Positions 31,990-44,279 of a stretch of 64,000 bases of DNA are shown here, one piece after another (position 1 is the stretch's first letter; each line of letters begins with the position of its first letter). A program made the position numbers and the translations under genes. The stretch is from Capitulum mitella. Taxonomy: Eukaryota > Arthropoda > Thecostraca > Pollicipedomorpha > Pollicipedidae. The notes beneath the pieces were generated by a model. The model had not been told where the DNA came from. It was given only the letters and a program-made list of their open reading frames with translations, and made no database searches. Location of the stretch: positions 23,469,822 to 23,533,821 of the forward strand of contig CP099842.1 of the NCBI GenBank assembly GCA_030062745.1, written 5' to 3'.

Positions 31990-32198
31990 TTTCAAACAAA
32001 ACTGCACGTAAAACATAACATCAAAATGCACAGACACGAATTTTCAAAAATCAAACCAGCTTTGAAAGGAGGCAGGCTTTCAAAGTAAGGGGAAGGATTT
32101 GAAAAGATACCGACTGCGCTTCTAGAGCTTGTCTTCACATTCTCCAAGATCGGCGAAGCCTACATGCATTAATGAGTTGCTACAGGTAGGGGAGACCG

Positions 32199-33920
32199 GG
32201 GTCAAATTTAACACGGGGCAATTGTAACAGAAGCTTTTACTTCGAAACTTACAGATGGAAGACGCTGGAGGCACTACTGGACAAGCGCAGTAAGCTGTTC
32301 GTTTTCCTCACGGGGTTTCAGGCCGGTGCGGTGGGTGAGTCGATTGTGCTGTTCACAATTGTGTTTTTTAGAGTGTATTGTAACTTTGCTTATTTTTTAA
32401 TGTGATCAGCTCATTCACGTATCTTACTAGACACGGGTTTCAGAGTTTGTGTGGGGTGGATGGGGGTACCTGGTCAAAAAATGAATGCATCATTTGCCGC
32501 CCACGCCGCCTTGTTTTGCATCATTTTTGTCTCAAAGATGGCGTGGCGTGACGGGGACAATTGTAACATTTTTGCGGGGATCAAATGTGACAGTTTTACA
32601 ATTGCCCCTATGGCCAGACCATTAAACCTACATTCATGTAAAATATCAATGCACTTGGCATAAATGTAACCACTGGAGGCGGAGGCTATGGAAACATGCC
32701 CCGTCCAATTAATCAACATGCAATTTTGCTCCCAAATTCAATATCAATATCATTCAAAAATCATACTTTCGGTATTATTGTCACCAGTCCCTGATTTATC
32801 TTTTAGGTACTGTTTTGTCAGTTTTAATTTTAAGACATGGTTACATTCTTGGCGGCTAGTCACCGTGGTCTTACCGTAGATGTTTCACCTTCACGCGGAT
32901 TTATTAAAATATTTCATTATTTTATTTATTGATTATTTTATTGATTAAATGATTCTAGTTTGACTTCATTTGGATATTTCCGGGGGGAGTATGGGACATT
33001 TGTATATAGTTTAATTTGTCGTTCTCTGAATGTTACGCTGAAAATACATTATTACATCTATACATCATGGATGATATATATCATGCATCATTCCTGCAGA
33101 GGCTGATACATTGGGGATCGACAAGCCTGGTCCATCGGGGATTGAACAGTCTCGTCTATCGGGGATCGCCTCGAAGCAGCTCACCCCTGAAGTGATTCGG
33201 CCTCTACCCATGGCAGGTCCAAGAAAAAACAGCCGCGCGGGTCGAAAGCGAAAGGCCGCAATTCTGACTGACACTCTAGAAAATAGAGCGATAGAGCTAA
33301 AAGAAAGTTGAAAGGATTGCAGACAAGCATCGGAGAATCTGAATCTTGACAAGGACAAGCATGAAGCGAAGACGAAGGCTGGTGGGAAGAAGGCTCGGAA
33401 GACAGCACGCAGGGAAAGCAGCAGTGATGATAAAGAAGACGTTTTCTGCTTTTGATGAAGCGTCAGTTCTTGGTCTGATAAGGGTAGAGCTGTTATTTAA
33501 TTCAGGAGAAGCTGTTGGAGTACTTGAGCTTTACGCCGTTGCGAAATCGTATCTTTGTATTGGAGCTGTGATTTTAATCCAGGAAAGGCTCAGGATGTAG
33601 GAGACAATGTTGTTCAATAAAGGCTGTTTTCTACAAAAGTGGCTTTCACTACACCACTTCATCATTCGCTAACATGTTACATTTGACCCTAGGTGCTGTT
33701 ACAATTTACCCCGTACCTGGGGTTAATTGTAACAGCTGAAGTGACTTTTCGAAACAGTAATTTCGATTCCTTAAAGTCGCTATTTCGGGATCTTTTCATA
33801 TCCACTACAAAGGCAAAATATCAGGGTTTGTGACAACCCGAGAAAATGTTCCCCAACCCGAAATATTTTCATTCCAGGACCGAAAAGGTAAAAAATGTAA
33901 CATTTGACCCCGGTCTCCCC
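32199..33920 (+). mobile_element. pogo-like (Tigger/Jerky-type) DNA transposon, internally deleted, absent from copy B
   Basis: Inverted ends of 25 bp (starting GGGGAGACCGGGGTCAAAT, 23 of 25 positions matching) are flanked by the dinucleotide TA (32197-32198 and 33921-33922). The other copy of the locus has one TA (52657-52658) between the same flanks (TACAGG before, CCTATTACGAAC after). A TA duplication is the hallmark of the Tc1/mariner/pogo superfamily. A C-terminal piece of a pogo/Tigger transposase is encoded at 33,111-33,311, while the DNA-binding and DDE catalytic regions are missing. It is therefore non-autonomous. Confidence 0.85.
33111..33311 (+). pseudogene. C-terminal remnant of a pogo/Tigger-like transposase
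   Basis: The frame contains LTPEVIRPLPMAGPRK followed by RAGRKRKAAILTDT. From memory this matches the basic linker near the C-terminus of Tigger/Jerky-like transposases (SPEdIrPlPKA-PRK ... RGRKrgKtaILTdTP). The frame stops at 33,309. Nearby frames continue a lysine-rich and then a cysteine-containing tail, but with shifts. No DDE residues are present. The expected start is missing, so the ATG here has no special meaning. Confidence 0.75.
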
Positions 33921-34284
33921 TACCTATTACGAACATCCGCGTACGTAATTGACACCGAGAACCATGTCAAAAGACGTCGCAGCACTCAGGATTCTGGGCG
34001 TAAGGAGGAACGGCGCACCACGTTGCTTATTCACTGCGGATGCTGTCCGTTTTCTTCGATTGCGGTCGCGTTCTTTAATCTCATTGACTTCGTATCTTAA
34101 TCACAAACCACAAGATATAGACGACTGCGTCTTTGCCCGTTCTGAGCATCACTTAACGTTCAAACGCTGCAGTTCTCTTTTCGAGCTGTATTTCCCTCGT
34201 AAACCACCGTTTCCGATGGCATGGATACATGTGCGTTTCTTGAAAGAGAAAGACAATGTAGAGAGACCGTCGAACCAAAATTCT

Positions 34285-34784
34285 NNNNNNNNNNNNNNNN
34301 NNNNNNNNNNNNNNNNNNNNNNNNNNNNNNNNNNNNNNNNNNNNNNNNNNNNNNNNNNNNNNNNNNNNNNNNNNNNNNNNNNNNNNNNNNNNNNNNNNNN
34401 NNNNNNNNNNNNNNNNNNNNNNNNNNNNNNNNNNNNNNNNNNNNNNNNNNNNNNNNNNNNNNNNNNNNNNNNNNNNNNNNNNNNNNNNNNNNNNNNNNNN
34501 NNNNNNNNNNNNNNNNNNNNNNNNNNNNNNNNNNNNNNNNNNNNNNNNNNNNNNNNNNNNNNNNNNNNNNNNNNNNNNNNNNNNNNNNNNNNNNNNNNNN
34601 NNNNNNNNNNNNNNNNNNNNNNNNNNNNNNNNNNNNNNNNNNNNNNNNNNNNNNNNNNNNNNNNNNNNNNNNNNNNNNNNNNNNNNNNNNNNNNNNNNNN
34701 NNNNNNNNNNNNNNNNNNNNNNNNNNNNNNNNNNNNNNNNNNNNNNNNNNNNNNNNNNNNNNNNNNNNNNNNNNNNNNNNNNNN
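34285..34784. other. Assembly gap of exactly 500 N
   Basis: An exact round-number N run, as inserted by scaffolders when the distance is unknown. The sequence before it is homologous to 53,001-53,020, and the sequence after it to about 12,870. No features can be called here; frames that run through the Ns are meaningless. Confidence 1.
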
Positions 34785-35128
34785 CTTGGAATTTTCGTGC
34801 GAGAACGATATGACACAAACAGCTTTTTTCCTGAACGAACTTTTGCCCTAGACGGACTTTTAGCCCAGACGAACTTTTGTCCTAAACGAATTTCCGCCAG
34901 ACGAGCTTTTTTTCCTGGACGAACTCTTGTCCTAGACGAACTTATGTCCTATACAAACTTGTTGGACAAACTTTTGTCCTAGACGAACTTTCGTCCTGGA
35001 CTAACTTCGTCCATAGGAACTTCCGCGAGACGAACTTTTGCTCTAGCCGAACTTTCGGCCTTACGAACTTTTGCCCGACCAGTTATTGTCATACGAACTT
35101 CAGTTCGACGAACTTCTGCCCGAAAACC
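34785..35128. mobile_element. Right end of the foldback satellite element, copy B
   Basis: Variants of GACGAACTTTTGTCCTAGA, equivalent to 12,870-13,212, are followed by the GTGTCTA boundary (35129-35135). Its left part is missing because the contig begins here; a satellite with inverted arms is a likely place for assembly to break. Confidence 0.8.
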
Positions 35129-35915
35129 GTGTCTAGTCACTGTCAGATAGACTGTCCCCCACGACATGAACCTTATTTTTGACACTATACCGGGAATATA
35201 TCATGTACGAATTTTGTTGTCATGGATATGTAATGATGACGTGAAATTATTGGTTTGTAGGAAATGCATAACAGGGCACGGGCAGAAAGCTGAACTTATG
35301 CCAGAGCCTCATTATTTTCCTTTCAAAGCTATCATACAGTAATTGTGTATACACCGAAATGACATGATGTCCGAAGAATCAGAACAACCTTGGAAGGATT
35401 GCATCCAGGCCATGCATGGGGCTTGATTTCAAATGATCCGAGATCGGCAAGGCCCATATGCTTTGATTAGTTGTTTCAAATACATATTACGAACATCCAC
35501 ATATGTACGAAAGGATTGCATACAAGCTACGCTTATTCAGCTCGATTTCAAATTACCCAAGATTGTTAAAGCCTACATGCTGTAATGAGTTGTTGCATCT
35601 TTTAAGGACATACAAGTGCATCATAGACAATGGGAACCACGCTGAAAGGCGTAACAACACTCAGGACGTGAGGAGGAATTTGCCTCGTTACTTGTTCACA
35701 CTGCGTTTGGGATTTCTGGTGGTAGCTTTCGATAATCTCATCGAACTCATATATTATTCGCAATCCACAAGATAAAGATGACTGAGTATTCGACCGTTTT
35801 CTGTATCACATAACTCTCGTAGGCTTCGGGTGTCTTTTAAAGTTTTACTCCCTTTGTAAGAACCCATTTTCGATGACGTGGATAAATGGACGTTTTTAGA
35901 CACGTACAGAATTAA

Positions 35916-37343
35916 CCCGGCACCACCTGGCGCATCTTTATACCCGCGACCGCCCTGAGGGGATGTCAAAAAGGGCATCCACATGCTATCTCAGAACCTA
36001 ACTGTTGAATTTGAACCGGTCTACTACCAACCGATAGCCTTGAGTCTTGCGACTCAGAAAATACTACCTAAGCCCTGATCACGTGACTGATGACATCACA
36101 GGCCACTCAAAACGTATAACATGACATTGGTTCATATATCATATCATTGGCAATACTGGTCTTAGAGCCTTCAGCCGGGTATCAAACGAAAGGTCACGAT
36201 CTTCTGCATTACAAGCATCCCAAAATATTAAAAGGCATTGAGTCAACGTCAGCCTGGGTCAGGTGAAATATTGGCCTTACTTACATCCCAAAGGTTGGTA
36301 CTTACTCGCAGCCGTTTTTATCCACGTGAGAAAAAAGTTGGAAGTGAAACCTCCTCGTGACTCGTTTTGTATTACCTGCTTCTCACCCGGTCAAGGTCAT
36401 TCTAGGTCAGGTCAGATAAGGCTCCATTACTCTTCCTGACGAAGGGTAATAATTACTCGCTGGGATTCTTAACTGCGTAAAGTTCAGAAATGAAATGACA
36501 CCTCGTGATAATTAAATGCCCTCTGTCTGCCTCTTACCGGGCCAAGGTCAAGCCAGGTCACGATGGATAACTATTTCTTATTTTCAGGGGCGCAGTCAAG
36601 ATTTTATTAAAGATGGGTGGAGCTCAGGGTGAACTGAAATCATACGAAAACCGCCTGCCGGGAAAACGATGTGTAATGGTTTTCGCAAAAACTGCAAAAT
36701 TAAGGATGGGGGCGGCCCCCCGCCCCCTTGGCTGGGCCTCTGCTCATTTTCTGACTAGGAATAATAATCATTCTCTGCTGCTGCTGAACGATCTTCCAAA
36801 GGCAATGCTGCATTTCACTTCGTTTTGACATCTACCTAAAACGTGACGTCACATGACCTCACGTTGCATTCGGCGAAACTTGCGAGGGGGCGGATACAGA
36901 TTTGCTCGTCTGGCTTGAACGATGGCGAAAGTCAGCGGCAAACAATTCTATCACCCAGAATGCAAATCAGTCCAATTTCCATCATGGATGTGATCTAGCA
37001 TGACCCCTAATGTTGATGTGTCACGGTTTTATATCGTTTTTGGGGCCTCTCATATATAAATCCAAATAATCCATGCATAATATTCACGAATATTATCAAA
37101 AATAACGAAGCATGTTCGTCCCACCGCGCAAAGAGGAGAAATCATGCATGCAAGGGCTAACTTATCACGTAATATCTCCATGACTTGACCTACCATGGAA
37201 GTGGCTTTGATATAAGAATATGTAACATTGATTAATTAACAAGTACTGAAAGTTTGGTTGGGCTGGCTCTAACGGTTCAGAAGTTATTCACGAAAAATAA
37301 AGGATGTACCCCATTTGACACTCCTCCCCCAGGCGGTGCCGGG
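35916..37343 (+). mobile_element. Non-autonomous TTAA-flanked transposon, family T2, copy B
   Basis: Here the target duplication is perfect (TTAA at 35912-35915 and 37344-37347), and the ends are CCCGGCACCACCTGG and its inverted relative. This copy corrects the TCAA seen in copy A. It contains the nested hAT MITE at 36585-36742. Confidence 0.8.
36585..36742. mobile_element. hAT-type MITE nested in the T2 element, copy B (158 bp)
   Basis: Same insertion as 15927-16082, with end sequences CAGGGGCGCAGTCAAG and the complement of CAGAGGCCCAGCCAAGG. The flanking 8-mers CTTATTTT (36577-36584) and CTCATTTT (36743-36750) differ at one base and show the 8-bp target duplication more clearly than copy A. 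Confidence 0.8.
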
Positions 37344-37452
37344 TTAATGAAGAAACACCACAAAACACAGAATCCTGTGCAGCATGCACAATATCACTCT
37401 ACCTAACACAGAGTCGATCACAGTCAATGGTATGTTGGACAATGCTTTTAAC

Positions 37453-38099
37453 CCTCACCGGGCGGGAGGGATTTTCACTCGTACAGATGACGAGACGGGG
37501 TGAGGGTGGTAGTCACCCTCTCTACATTTGGACTCCAATTGAGTTATCGTCACGGGACAAAAATTAGCCGATATCTGTGCGCCCAAGGAATCCAACGGTA
37601 CCCGAGTCGATCCATCAGATCAACCAGTGACCTTGTAGGTAAGGTCACAGTTTATCCTTGGGAACTATATCGAGGTTTGCGGAGTGATTGAAACAAGGTG
37701 TTCGTTTTGTGGATGGAGAAATTTTTCGTACTTTCGTCCTCGTCTTGTGTCTTTTAATTGACACAACGTCTCGGTCAAGTGACAACGTTTCAGCCAGTTC
37801 GTATGCTGACTGGTGCTTTTTTATTATTCACGTTATCATACTCGTCATCTGCGGTTTATGCATACCTTTCGCCTTCAAACAGTAAAAAACGACATTTGGC
37901 GGAAAAATCGATCTGCCATGCTGCAGCTTTGGCGTCATAGCTTGATGACCTGTGATGACCCGGGTTCACTTAAAAACATATTCGATAAATTCATGGTCAG
38001 CCATGCCGAATTCCAGGGTGCTATCATGCGCCGTTTTGTCGTGGTCCCGGAAACAATGCTTGAGGGTGGGTGACATCCATCCTCCTCGTCCGCAGAGGG
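37453..38099. mobile_element. Putative TTAA-flanked element, family T3, copy B
   Basis: Equivalent of 16784-17431, starting CCCTCACCGGGCGGGAGG and ending CCGCAGAGGG. The boundaries have the same uncertainty at the right end. Confidence 0.5.
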
Positions 38100-40182
38100 T
38101 ATTAAAGAGTACTTAAGAATGGCTTAACGTGAGCATGAAAATGGGCAGTAAAAAGTTGTGAGAATGTGGCCATTGCCTGGTGTAACGTGGTACACTTTTT
38201 TCGGCTGGCGCCATTTTTTCACGAAAGGGTCCCATTCCAGAATCTGGATGGCGAATGGCATTCCGCTCCTCACCAAAATCTTTCAATCCTGCAGCACACC
38301 GCGATCCAAAGCTTTCCAGAAATCGCCCCGCATGTCGGCTGGTCGCAGGTCCTACAGCACCCTAGATGGACCTGGCCCGACGAATCAACAAGAAACGCCG
38401 ACCCGGAGAAAATCGTCCCTCCCGCCGGAAGGAGCCGGTTCTGTTCGCCACCAGACCCGCCCCCCGGCCTAAACCAGCGGCGTGTTCTGAACCCCGCGGC
38501 CCACGCGCAGCACCACGCTGCCAGGAAACACCCATCCGGAGCGGAAGGACTGCATCCGGCACCGAGACGACTCCAGCGGCCAGTGAAGGAGCGTCATCCC
38601 GACAGTCACAAGACTGCCCCGCCAGGCAGGAGGGTGAAACGGATAAAAGAGCAGGGCGGGGGATTGGAGGGAGGTTCGGGTACAGGTTTTCCTGGCAACA
38701 AGATTTGCAGCAGACTTCCGCTGGATTGCGCGTCCGGCAGTCTCCGAACTCGCCGGGCCGGGAACAGTTCTGGCCTGGCATTCTCCGAGACATCTGGCGG
38801 AGCTGGTCTCCCAGTGTTCTTCGCCGTGATCACCACTGCAGCCGCAGCCGAGGTCATCGCTGCCAGTCATCCGACGTGAGTCTTCATAGATGCCTGTCGT
38901 TCCCCCTCCCCCCGTCTAAACCTCTGCTGCCGCCGCCGCCGCCCGCCCCAAACATGGGATAACCGGCCCATTACCAACATTACCAACGGTGCTTACCGCC
39001 CTACGGAGGGAAGTGTCAGGTTTCACCCCAGCCCGAACGCCGTCCTGTCATAGTATGCTAGTGATATGGCGTGACGCTGAAGGGTGCCGTCCTGACACAG
39101 CATGTTAGGTTGGTCATTGTCAGAAAATGACCATGTATGGTTAGCCGTAAGGGATTTACAATGTTAACCCCGTGCGAGAATATATGTAAAAATAGATAAG
39201 CACCTTATTACTAGAACAAACGCGAGGAGGTGACGAGCACTGAAGGAGATGAATGCATAGTTCTCAAGCTGAATAGCGATGACAACGGCGCAAATCATTA
39301 AGGACGCATAGCTCATAAACAATGTTTTCCCATCAGACTGCTTTCCCGCTTACGCTCAGCAGTAACTAAATCATTCGGTTTGAATTGCGTTAGCCCGTCA
39401 AAATGGAAAGAAACGTGATAACGACATTTCAGCTTGTCATTTCCGTCAGTGACAAAATGCTCAATTTGTCACTGACGGAACAGCACTCGCCCCCCCCCCC
39501 TTCAATCCTTCTTACGTAGAATGATAAGTAAAAGTATGTTGACGATAGAGACACGTCTGTTTAGTTCCACGCCCGTTTAAATTATAGCACCGGTAAGTGC
39601 AGGAGCGTCATCAGTTGAGCGTTCCACACAACAGCCTCCTCAATATCAAGCCCATTGGACAGTAGAGGCCCGTCGACGATTAGGCAAAACTGCCAGCCCC
39701 AAGTCAGGTTGATCGTGCTGCCGGTACGTGAGAAAGCATCGTTAAACGATCAAAACTAGAGACATCACGGACAGTCTCATTTAACTGGTCTCGAGTGGCG
39801 TGCGCGGCTGACGATGTCAGACCGCCGCCGCCGCCACCGATTTACTTTTGAGCAAGCGTCGTTGTAAGAAAACCATTACTCCACCGACTGTCGTGAGCAG
39901 ACACCGAACAGCCGAGGTCGTCAGTAAGGTAGGTGCGGTATCTTTACACATCAAAATCCAGAGACTCACAGCCGCCCATTTGATTTCGGATTAAGCGTCT
40001 CGGTAAGTAAGCCCTTCAAACCCACAGCTGTAGCGCTAGAATCGCGATAGAGTCCAAAGTAGAGTCGAGTAGAGTCGAGAGTCGAGAGTAGAGCCAAACG
40101 CCGCGTAGCTAAGGTCGCAAGTCATGTAAGTACCGGGACATCCGTAGAATTCAAGAGACTTGTTACCCTTAATCTATTTTAG
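38100..40182. other. GC-rich block and unassigned sequence, copy B
   Basis: Equivalent of 17,438-19,506. The plus-strand frame 38,166-38,879 is open for 237 codons and ends next to a GTGAGT (38,876). Its composition is proline-, arginine- and serine-rich, and frames of 133-143 codons overlap it on the minus strand, which is common in GC-rich DNA and argues for caution. No domain was recognised. A perfect hairpin lies at 39441-39480. Confidence 0.4.
39441..39480. repeat. Perfect 16-bp inverted repeat, copy B
   Basis: Arms are identical to 18776-18815. The loop reads ATGCTCAA instead of ACGCTCAA. The base just before the left arm region also varies (GTCATT versus GTTATT), so change is tolerated next to the arms but not seen in them. 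Confidence 0.85.
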
Positions 40183-41716
40183 CAAGCGCACTGGAGGGGA
40201 TACTTTTGTACCCCCACCTATTTTTCCTGAAAATCTCGAGAACGGATCGGAGCTGGTCGCCGCTACTTTGTGACATTTAGGCAATTTAGTAACATCGATT
40301 GACGCAAAAAATCGAAAATTGGCCGGAGATATCTGGGGTTTCAAGCATCTGGAGTCAAAAAAACATAACAAAAATAACGGTTCTCACCGACAAATAGAAA
40401 CTTTGCGGAAGCACTAGTGTTCTACGTCAGATTACCTTTTAAATATAATCAGCCAACATCATTCGGGCGTAACTGATGATTGTACCAAGACCGAAGCCAG
40501 AACCAGTAAGGGTCAAATTCAGCCGGCTTGTGGCCTAGTTCAGATTTGCTTTGCAACGTGTGGTTTGTATGAAATATGCATTCAAAGACCACAATAAAAA
40601 CACGTTTGCGCACACTGATACGCCATATAGCAGTGTCAATGAAGGTCAAGGTCACCAGAGGTCAAGGTCAGCCAGTTTGTGACTTGATCCAGATTTGCTC
40701 TGCAATATGTCGGTTTGCGTGAAATGTGCATTCAAGGGACCCAATAAAAAGACGTTTTCGCACATTGATACACCATACACCAGGATCACTGAAGGTCAAG
40801 GTTATCAAAGGTCAAGATCAACTATCTTGTGACCTGGTCCTGATTTGCTTTGCAGCATGTCGATCTGTATGAAATATGAATTCAAAGACCCTAATGAAAA
40901 CGCATTTGGCACATTGATACCGTTACATCTATCTGTCTATCTATCTATCCATCTATCTATCTATCTATCTATCTATCTATTTATCTATCTATCTATCTAA
41001 CTATCTATCTATCTATCTGTCTATCTGTCTGTCTATCTGTCTATCTATCTATCCATATAAATATGCGTTTCAAGACAACCAAATCATGGAGCTGGGTTTA
41101 TTATAGCCAAATAACGTTAGCGCAAACAGCTGACATAAAACTTACTTTGGGTCAAAAACTTCATCCAAGGTCATTGGCCTCGCCTCACTTCTTTTCACCT
41201 TGCGGATATCAGCAAACGCCATAAGTGACCAAATGCACTGATGTTGGCTATGTTCACCGAAATACGCCAAAAAATGTGTTAAGCGTCCTTATTTACACTC
41301 AAGCTACACCGCTCAAAGTCTGGTCCACAAAAAATGAAAAAATGACGCCATAGGTCAATGACCTGACATGACCTCGATTAAGAATGCTCAGTCAAGACGC
41401 CCAATGATTGGCAGTTGTCGTATTCCACGTTTTAACGCTCTAACACGCACCCTTCTCCCGTTTTGTTCAGAAAGACGTTCGGGAAGGCCTGTACGGGCTG
41501 AGAAGGGGTCTAAAGTTGACCTTGTCGACCCCATTGGACCTTGAAGATATTGACCTAGCGCCATGGAAATTCCAGACTATGTTAAACTTTTTGGCCCTAC
41601 CCTACACTTAAAATTTCATGTCTTTAGCTCTTTCCGTTTCCGAGATGGGAGGCGGCACTTTTGTGCCCCCCCCCTTCCAGAGCGCGTAAGCGCGAAACCC
41701 CCTTCCTCTGCGCGTG
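40183..41716 (+). mobile_element. Non-autonomous TTAA-type transposon, family T4, left copy B
   Basis: Equivalent of 19507-21107. It lies between TTAG (40179-40182) and TTAA (41717-41720). Two exact TCAAGGTCA sites occur at 40646-40654 and 40662-40670. The contained (CTAT)n tract is shorter than in copy A. Confidence 0.7.
40927..41052 (+). repeat. (CTAT)n microsatellite, copy B
   Basis: CTAT units with CTGT variants; the sequence after the tract lacks the CATATCTATCATATC stretch present in copy A near 20,390-20,420. Confidence 0.95.
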
Positions 41717-41720
41717 TTAA

Positions 41721-44021
41721 GATATGGCTTTGGTGAGACAGTGATGGCGTTAAGTTAAATTCACAGCGTCCAGGACGCTAAGAATATCGTCCCAATGTGG
41801 GGATCTGAAACTTTCATTCACAACCGTCACAAACTTCCCAGCAATTTCTCTGTGCCACACGATACATCACGCTTTCAGATCGTCATGGTCATTGTCCATT
41901 CGGTCTCATTGTCAGTTGAGAGTAAACAGACTTCCTGCCCTGAAACGTATTAAAGAAAACATCCCACCAACAGCGTGCAATGAATGGTGTTATTTATCAC
42001 AACGACCGACAACCACGCCATGAGAGCTGCCAGCTCTCGCGGCCTGTCCGGAAGGCAATTCGGGTATCTGCGCATTGTGAGGCACTTCCACAAACAGGCC
42101 GCACCACATCAAGAGAAGCACCAGCTCCGTGCCGAAGTCGGCGAGTGCGTCATCATCACAATTTCCATGGGGATGTAGCCTTCATCTGGACGGTGCTGCC
42201 ACCTATGACTAAGGTTATGAAGCCTGAACAGAGGTGCCGTACCCAGCATCCAGAGTACTGCTATGCCGGCGGGTGATGGCTGATGGCAGCACGAAACCTG
42301 AGAATAAAACCCACAGTGAGTTGCATCCAGAAAAAGAGATAAATATGGATGAATGTCTAAATACCATGTTTAAACTGATAACAGTCTCACTAGGATTTAG
42401 AAATGGCAGAGACCGAAACCGTGCCCGGGCAATGCCATCAAATGCACTGGACTAACGGATCTGAAATTACAAGCAATTGACGATCATTGAATAAATGCGT
42501 AACAGATGACTTCAAAATTATATGGGATGTACACATCAACTGTTGCAGAATCCTGGGAACAGCAGGGCAGGCAGTGCCGTTGGCGTTGTCGAAATTGGAA
42601 TCGTTGGAGCACTGGAGGTAATCTATAGGTCACACTGCATTGGCCTGGTAATGACGTTGTCCGGTTGATGAAAGCTGTCTGGTCAAAGCTGTAAAATCCA
42701 TGATTGCAAGGGCAGGCTGGATTAGTTAGGACAGGCAAGACTGTCAACGTTTTATAACATTTGCATCTTTGGGGAAATGCAGCAGTAAGGAAAACAAACA
42801 CCAAGGTTACAAGAAACAGGAATAAAGTTACTGCTTTTTTGATACCTCAGCTTCTACTCTTACACTAGCATACATGCGAAATGAGCTATGCAATGCCGAT
42901 GTCGCCTAAGATTTTTGGAAGATCATGTTGGCCCTTGAAAAAAAACACTTAAGATTGGAAACATGGTACAGTTGGTAGTAATGGTACTTACAATTTAACA
43001 GCCAAGACCAGGTCTGATATAGCTTCTGGACAGGACATGGACCCAACAGGTTACAGCTGGCAATTCATTAAATACAATTTGTTTTTACTGAATTATATGT
43101 CACATTGGTTAATGTTGTCACTTATCACCGAAATTCTACCAGCGCAAAACTAGAATTCATGAACAAGCCTCAGAAACAAGACTCACTGTCCTTATTCTCA
43201 GAAAGCGCAACAGTTACCTCACTTACCATGACGATTGCACTTGCCTGCTAGCTGAATGACGCGTACTCTGGCTGTTCGGTCAAAACGCATTTGGAATTTA
43301 GGGGAATATATATCCACAACCGGCAAAGGTTTCCCCGGACACTGCCTGGTGATGCAACGCTGGCTCAGAATTAATAGTTTATTATTTAATTCCACGCTAC
43401 TTTAATGTAGGAAATGATTCAGAACTCCTAAGAAACCAGTCGCGATTTCAAGTCTTAAGTAAATCAGCTTGCCACTAGTGTGTTCAAATTTCACTGCGAC
43501 AGCTTTATATAGGGCCTTGGCGACAGCATAAATAGGGCCTTGTTCTTGTTCTTGAGTGGTTAGGGCGCACACCCTCACGGGCTCAAGTGTCATGTGGTAC
43601 GTAGACTGTTATTCAGCTGATCTTGGATGATTGCCAAAAAGCTCGATATCGCTGAGTCCTGTTCTGTGGACCATTTGTCTTGATTGGACCAACATAATCG
43701 GTCCGTTGAGAAAAGTATCGCCAGATTTAAAGAGAGAAGTGGGTGTTATGCAGGAAAGACGTATGGGCTTTTGTGACTGGTTCGCGGTTCTGTAGTGTAC
43801 TGTTCAGACTAAAAGGTAAGTTCAAGCTGCGGTAAGTCAGATGCAATTTTGCCCTCTTTCTCCCTTTGGCTATTTGGACAATCAAGGAGAAAAGGACAAA
43901 AAGAAAGGTTGGCCTTGCATGGGATGCTCATAGGCCTATCTACATGATTCATTGGATATGAATGAATTAGTCTCGTGTGTCCCAATGCTAACCGTGCTAA
44001 AATAATCTCTTCCCGGAGGTC
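41721..44021. other. Unassigned interval, copy B
   Basis: Equivalent of 21,112-23,412 and nearly identical to it. It contains the cysteine-rich open frame 42,484-42,846. No other gene recognised. Confidence 0.4.
42484..42846 (-). CDS. Unrecognised open frame with hydrophobic leader and nine cysteines, copy B
   Basis: Same frame as 21,875-22,237, preserved without stops or indels and differing by a single Ile/Thr change in the visible part (CYKTLTVLP versus CYKTLIVLP). Preservation alone does not prove coding, because the whole surrounding interval is equally conserved between the copies. Lacks an in-frame ATG. Confidence 0.25.
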   Translation of the reverse strand, partial: GIKKAVTLFLFLVTLVFVFLTAAFPQRCKCYKTLTVLPVLTNPACPCNHGFYSFDQTAFINRTTSLPGQCSVTYRLPPVLQRFQFRQRQRHCLPCCSQDSATVDVYIPYNFEVICYAFIQ

Positions 44022-44279
44022 CTAGTGGTGATTTTTGTCCCATTCAGACGTAGTAGGGTTCATTCGTTTTAAATGTGATGGACGAGGGTGGCCGCGCCGA
44101 TATGCGTGAGAATATCGCGTTGTATATTTTCCTATTTCCCGATAAAATTCCTCGTGACTAACCGACACTGGGTAACTGCTGCTATTTGTAGAAATTCCTT
44201 TGTTTTCATGTCTGCCATTTCGTATCCTTGGCTGGCGTGATGCCCAGGAGTCCACAAAACTTCAAAAAATCAGTTGGCC
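44022..44279 (-). pseudogene. RNase H region of a minus-strand LINE, second part, copy B
   Basis: Equivalent of 23,413-23,670, with the same LLGITPA motif and the same frame breaks; adjoins the 5' side of the plus-strand LINE. Confidence 0.55.

Larger units (their letters stand above)
12870..34284. repeat. Copy A of the duplicated segment (end of first contig)
   Basis: This stretch aligns collinearly and in the same orientation to 34,785-53,020. The main differences are a TTAA element (13987-15179), a hairpin-forming insertion (about 31,860-31,980), a pogo-like element (32199-33920), microsatellite lengths and scattered SNPs and small indels. It ends exactly at the run of 500 N. See the entry for 34,785-53,020 and the first finding for the interpretation as unmerged haplotypes. 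Confidence 0.9.

Noticed and set aside
33949-34982. Long open frames of 218-300 codons around 34.2-34.8 kb
   Set aside because: They are open only because they run through 500 unknown bases.
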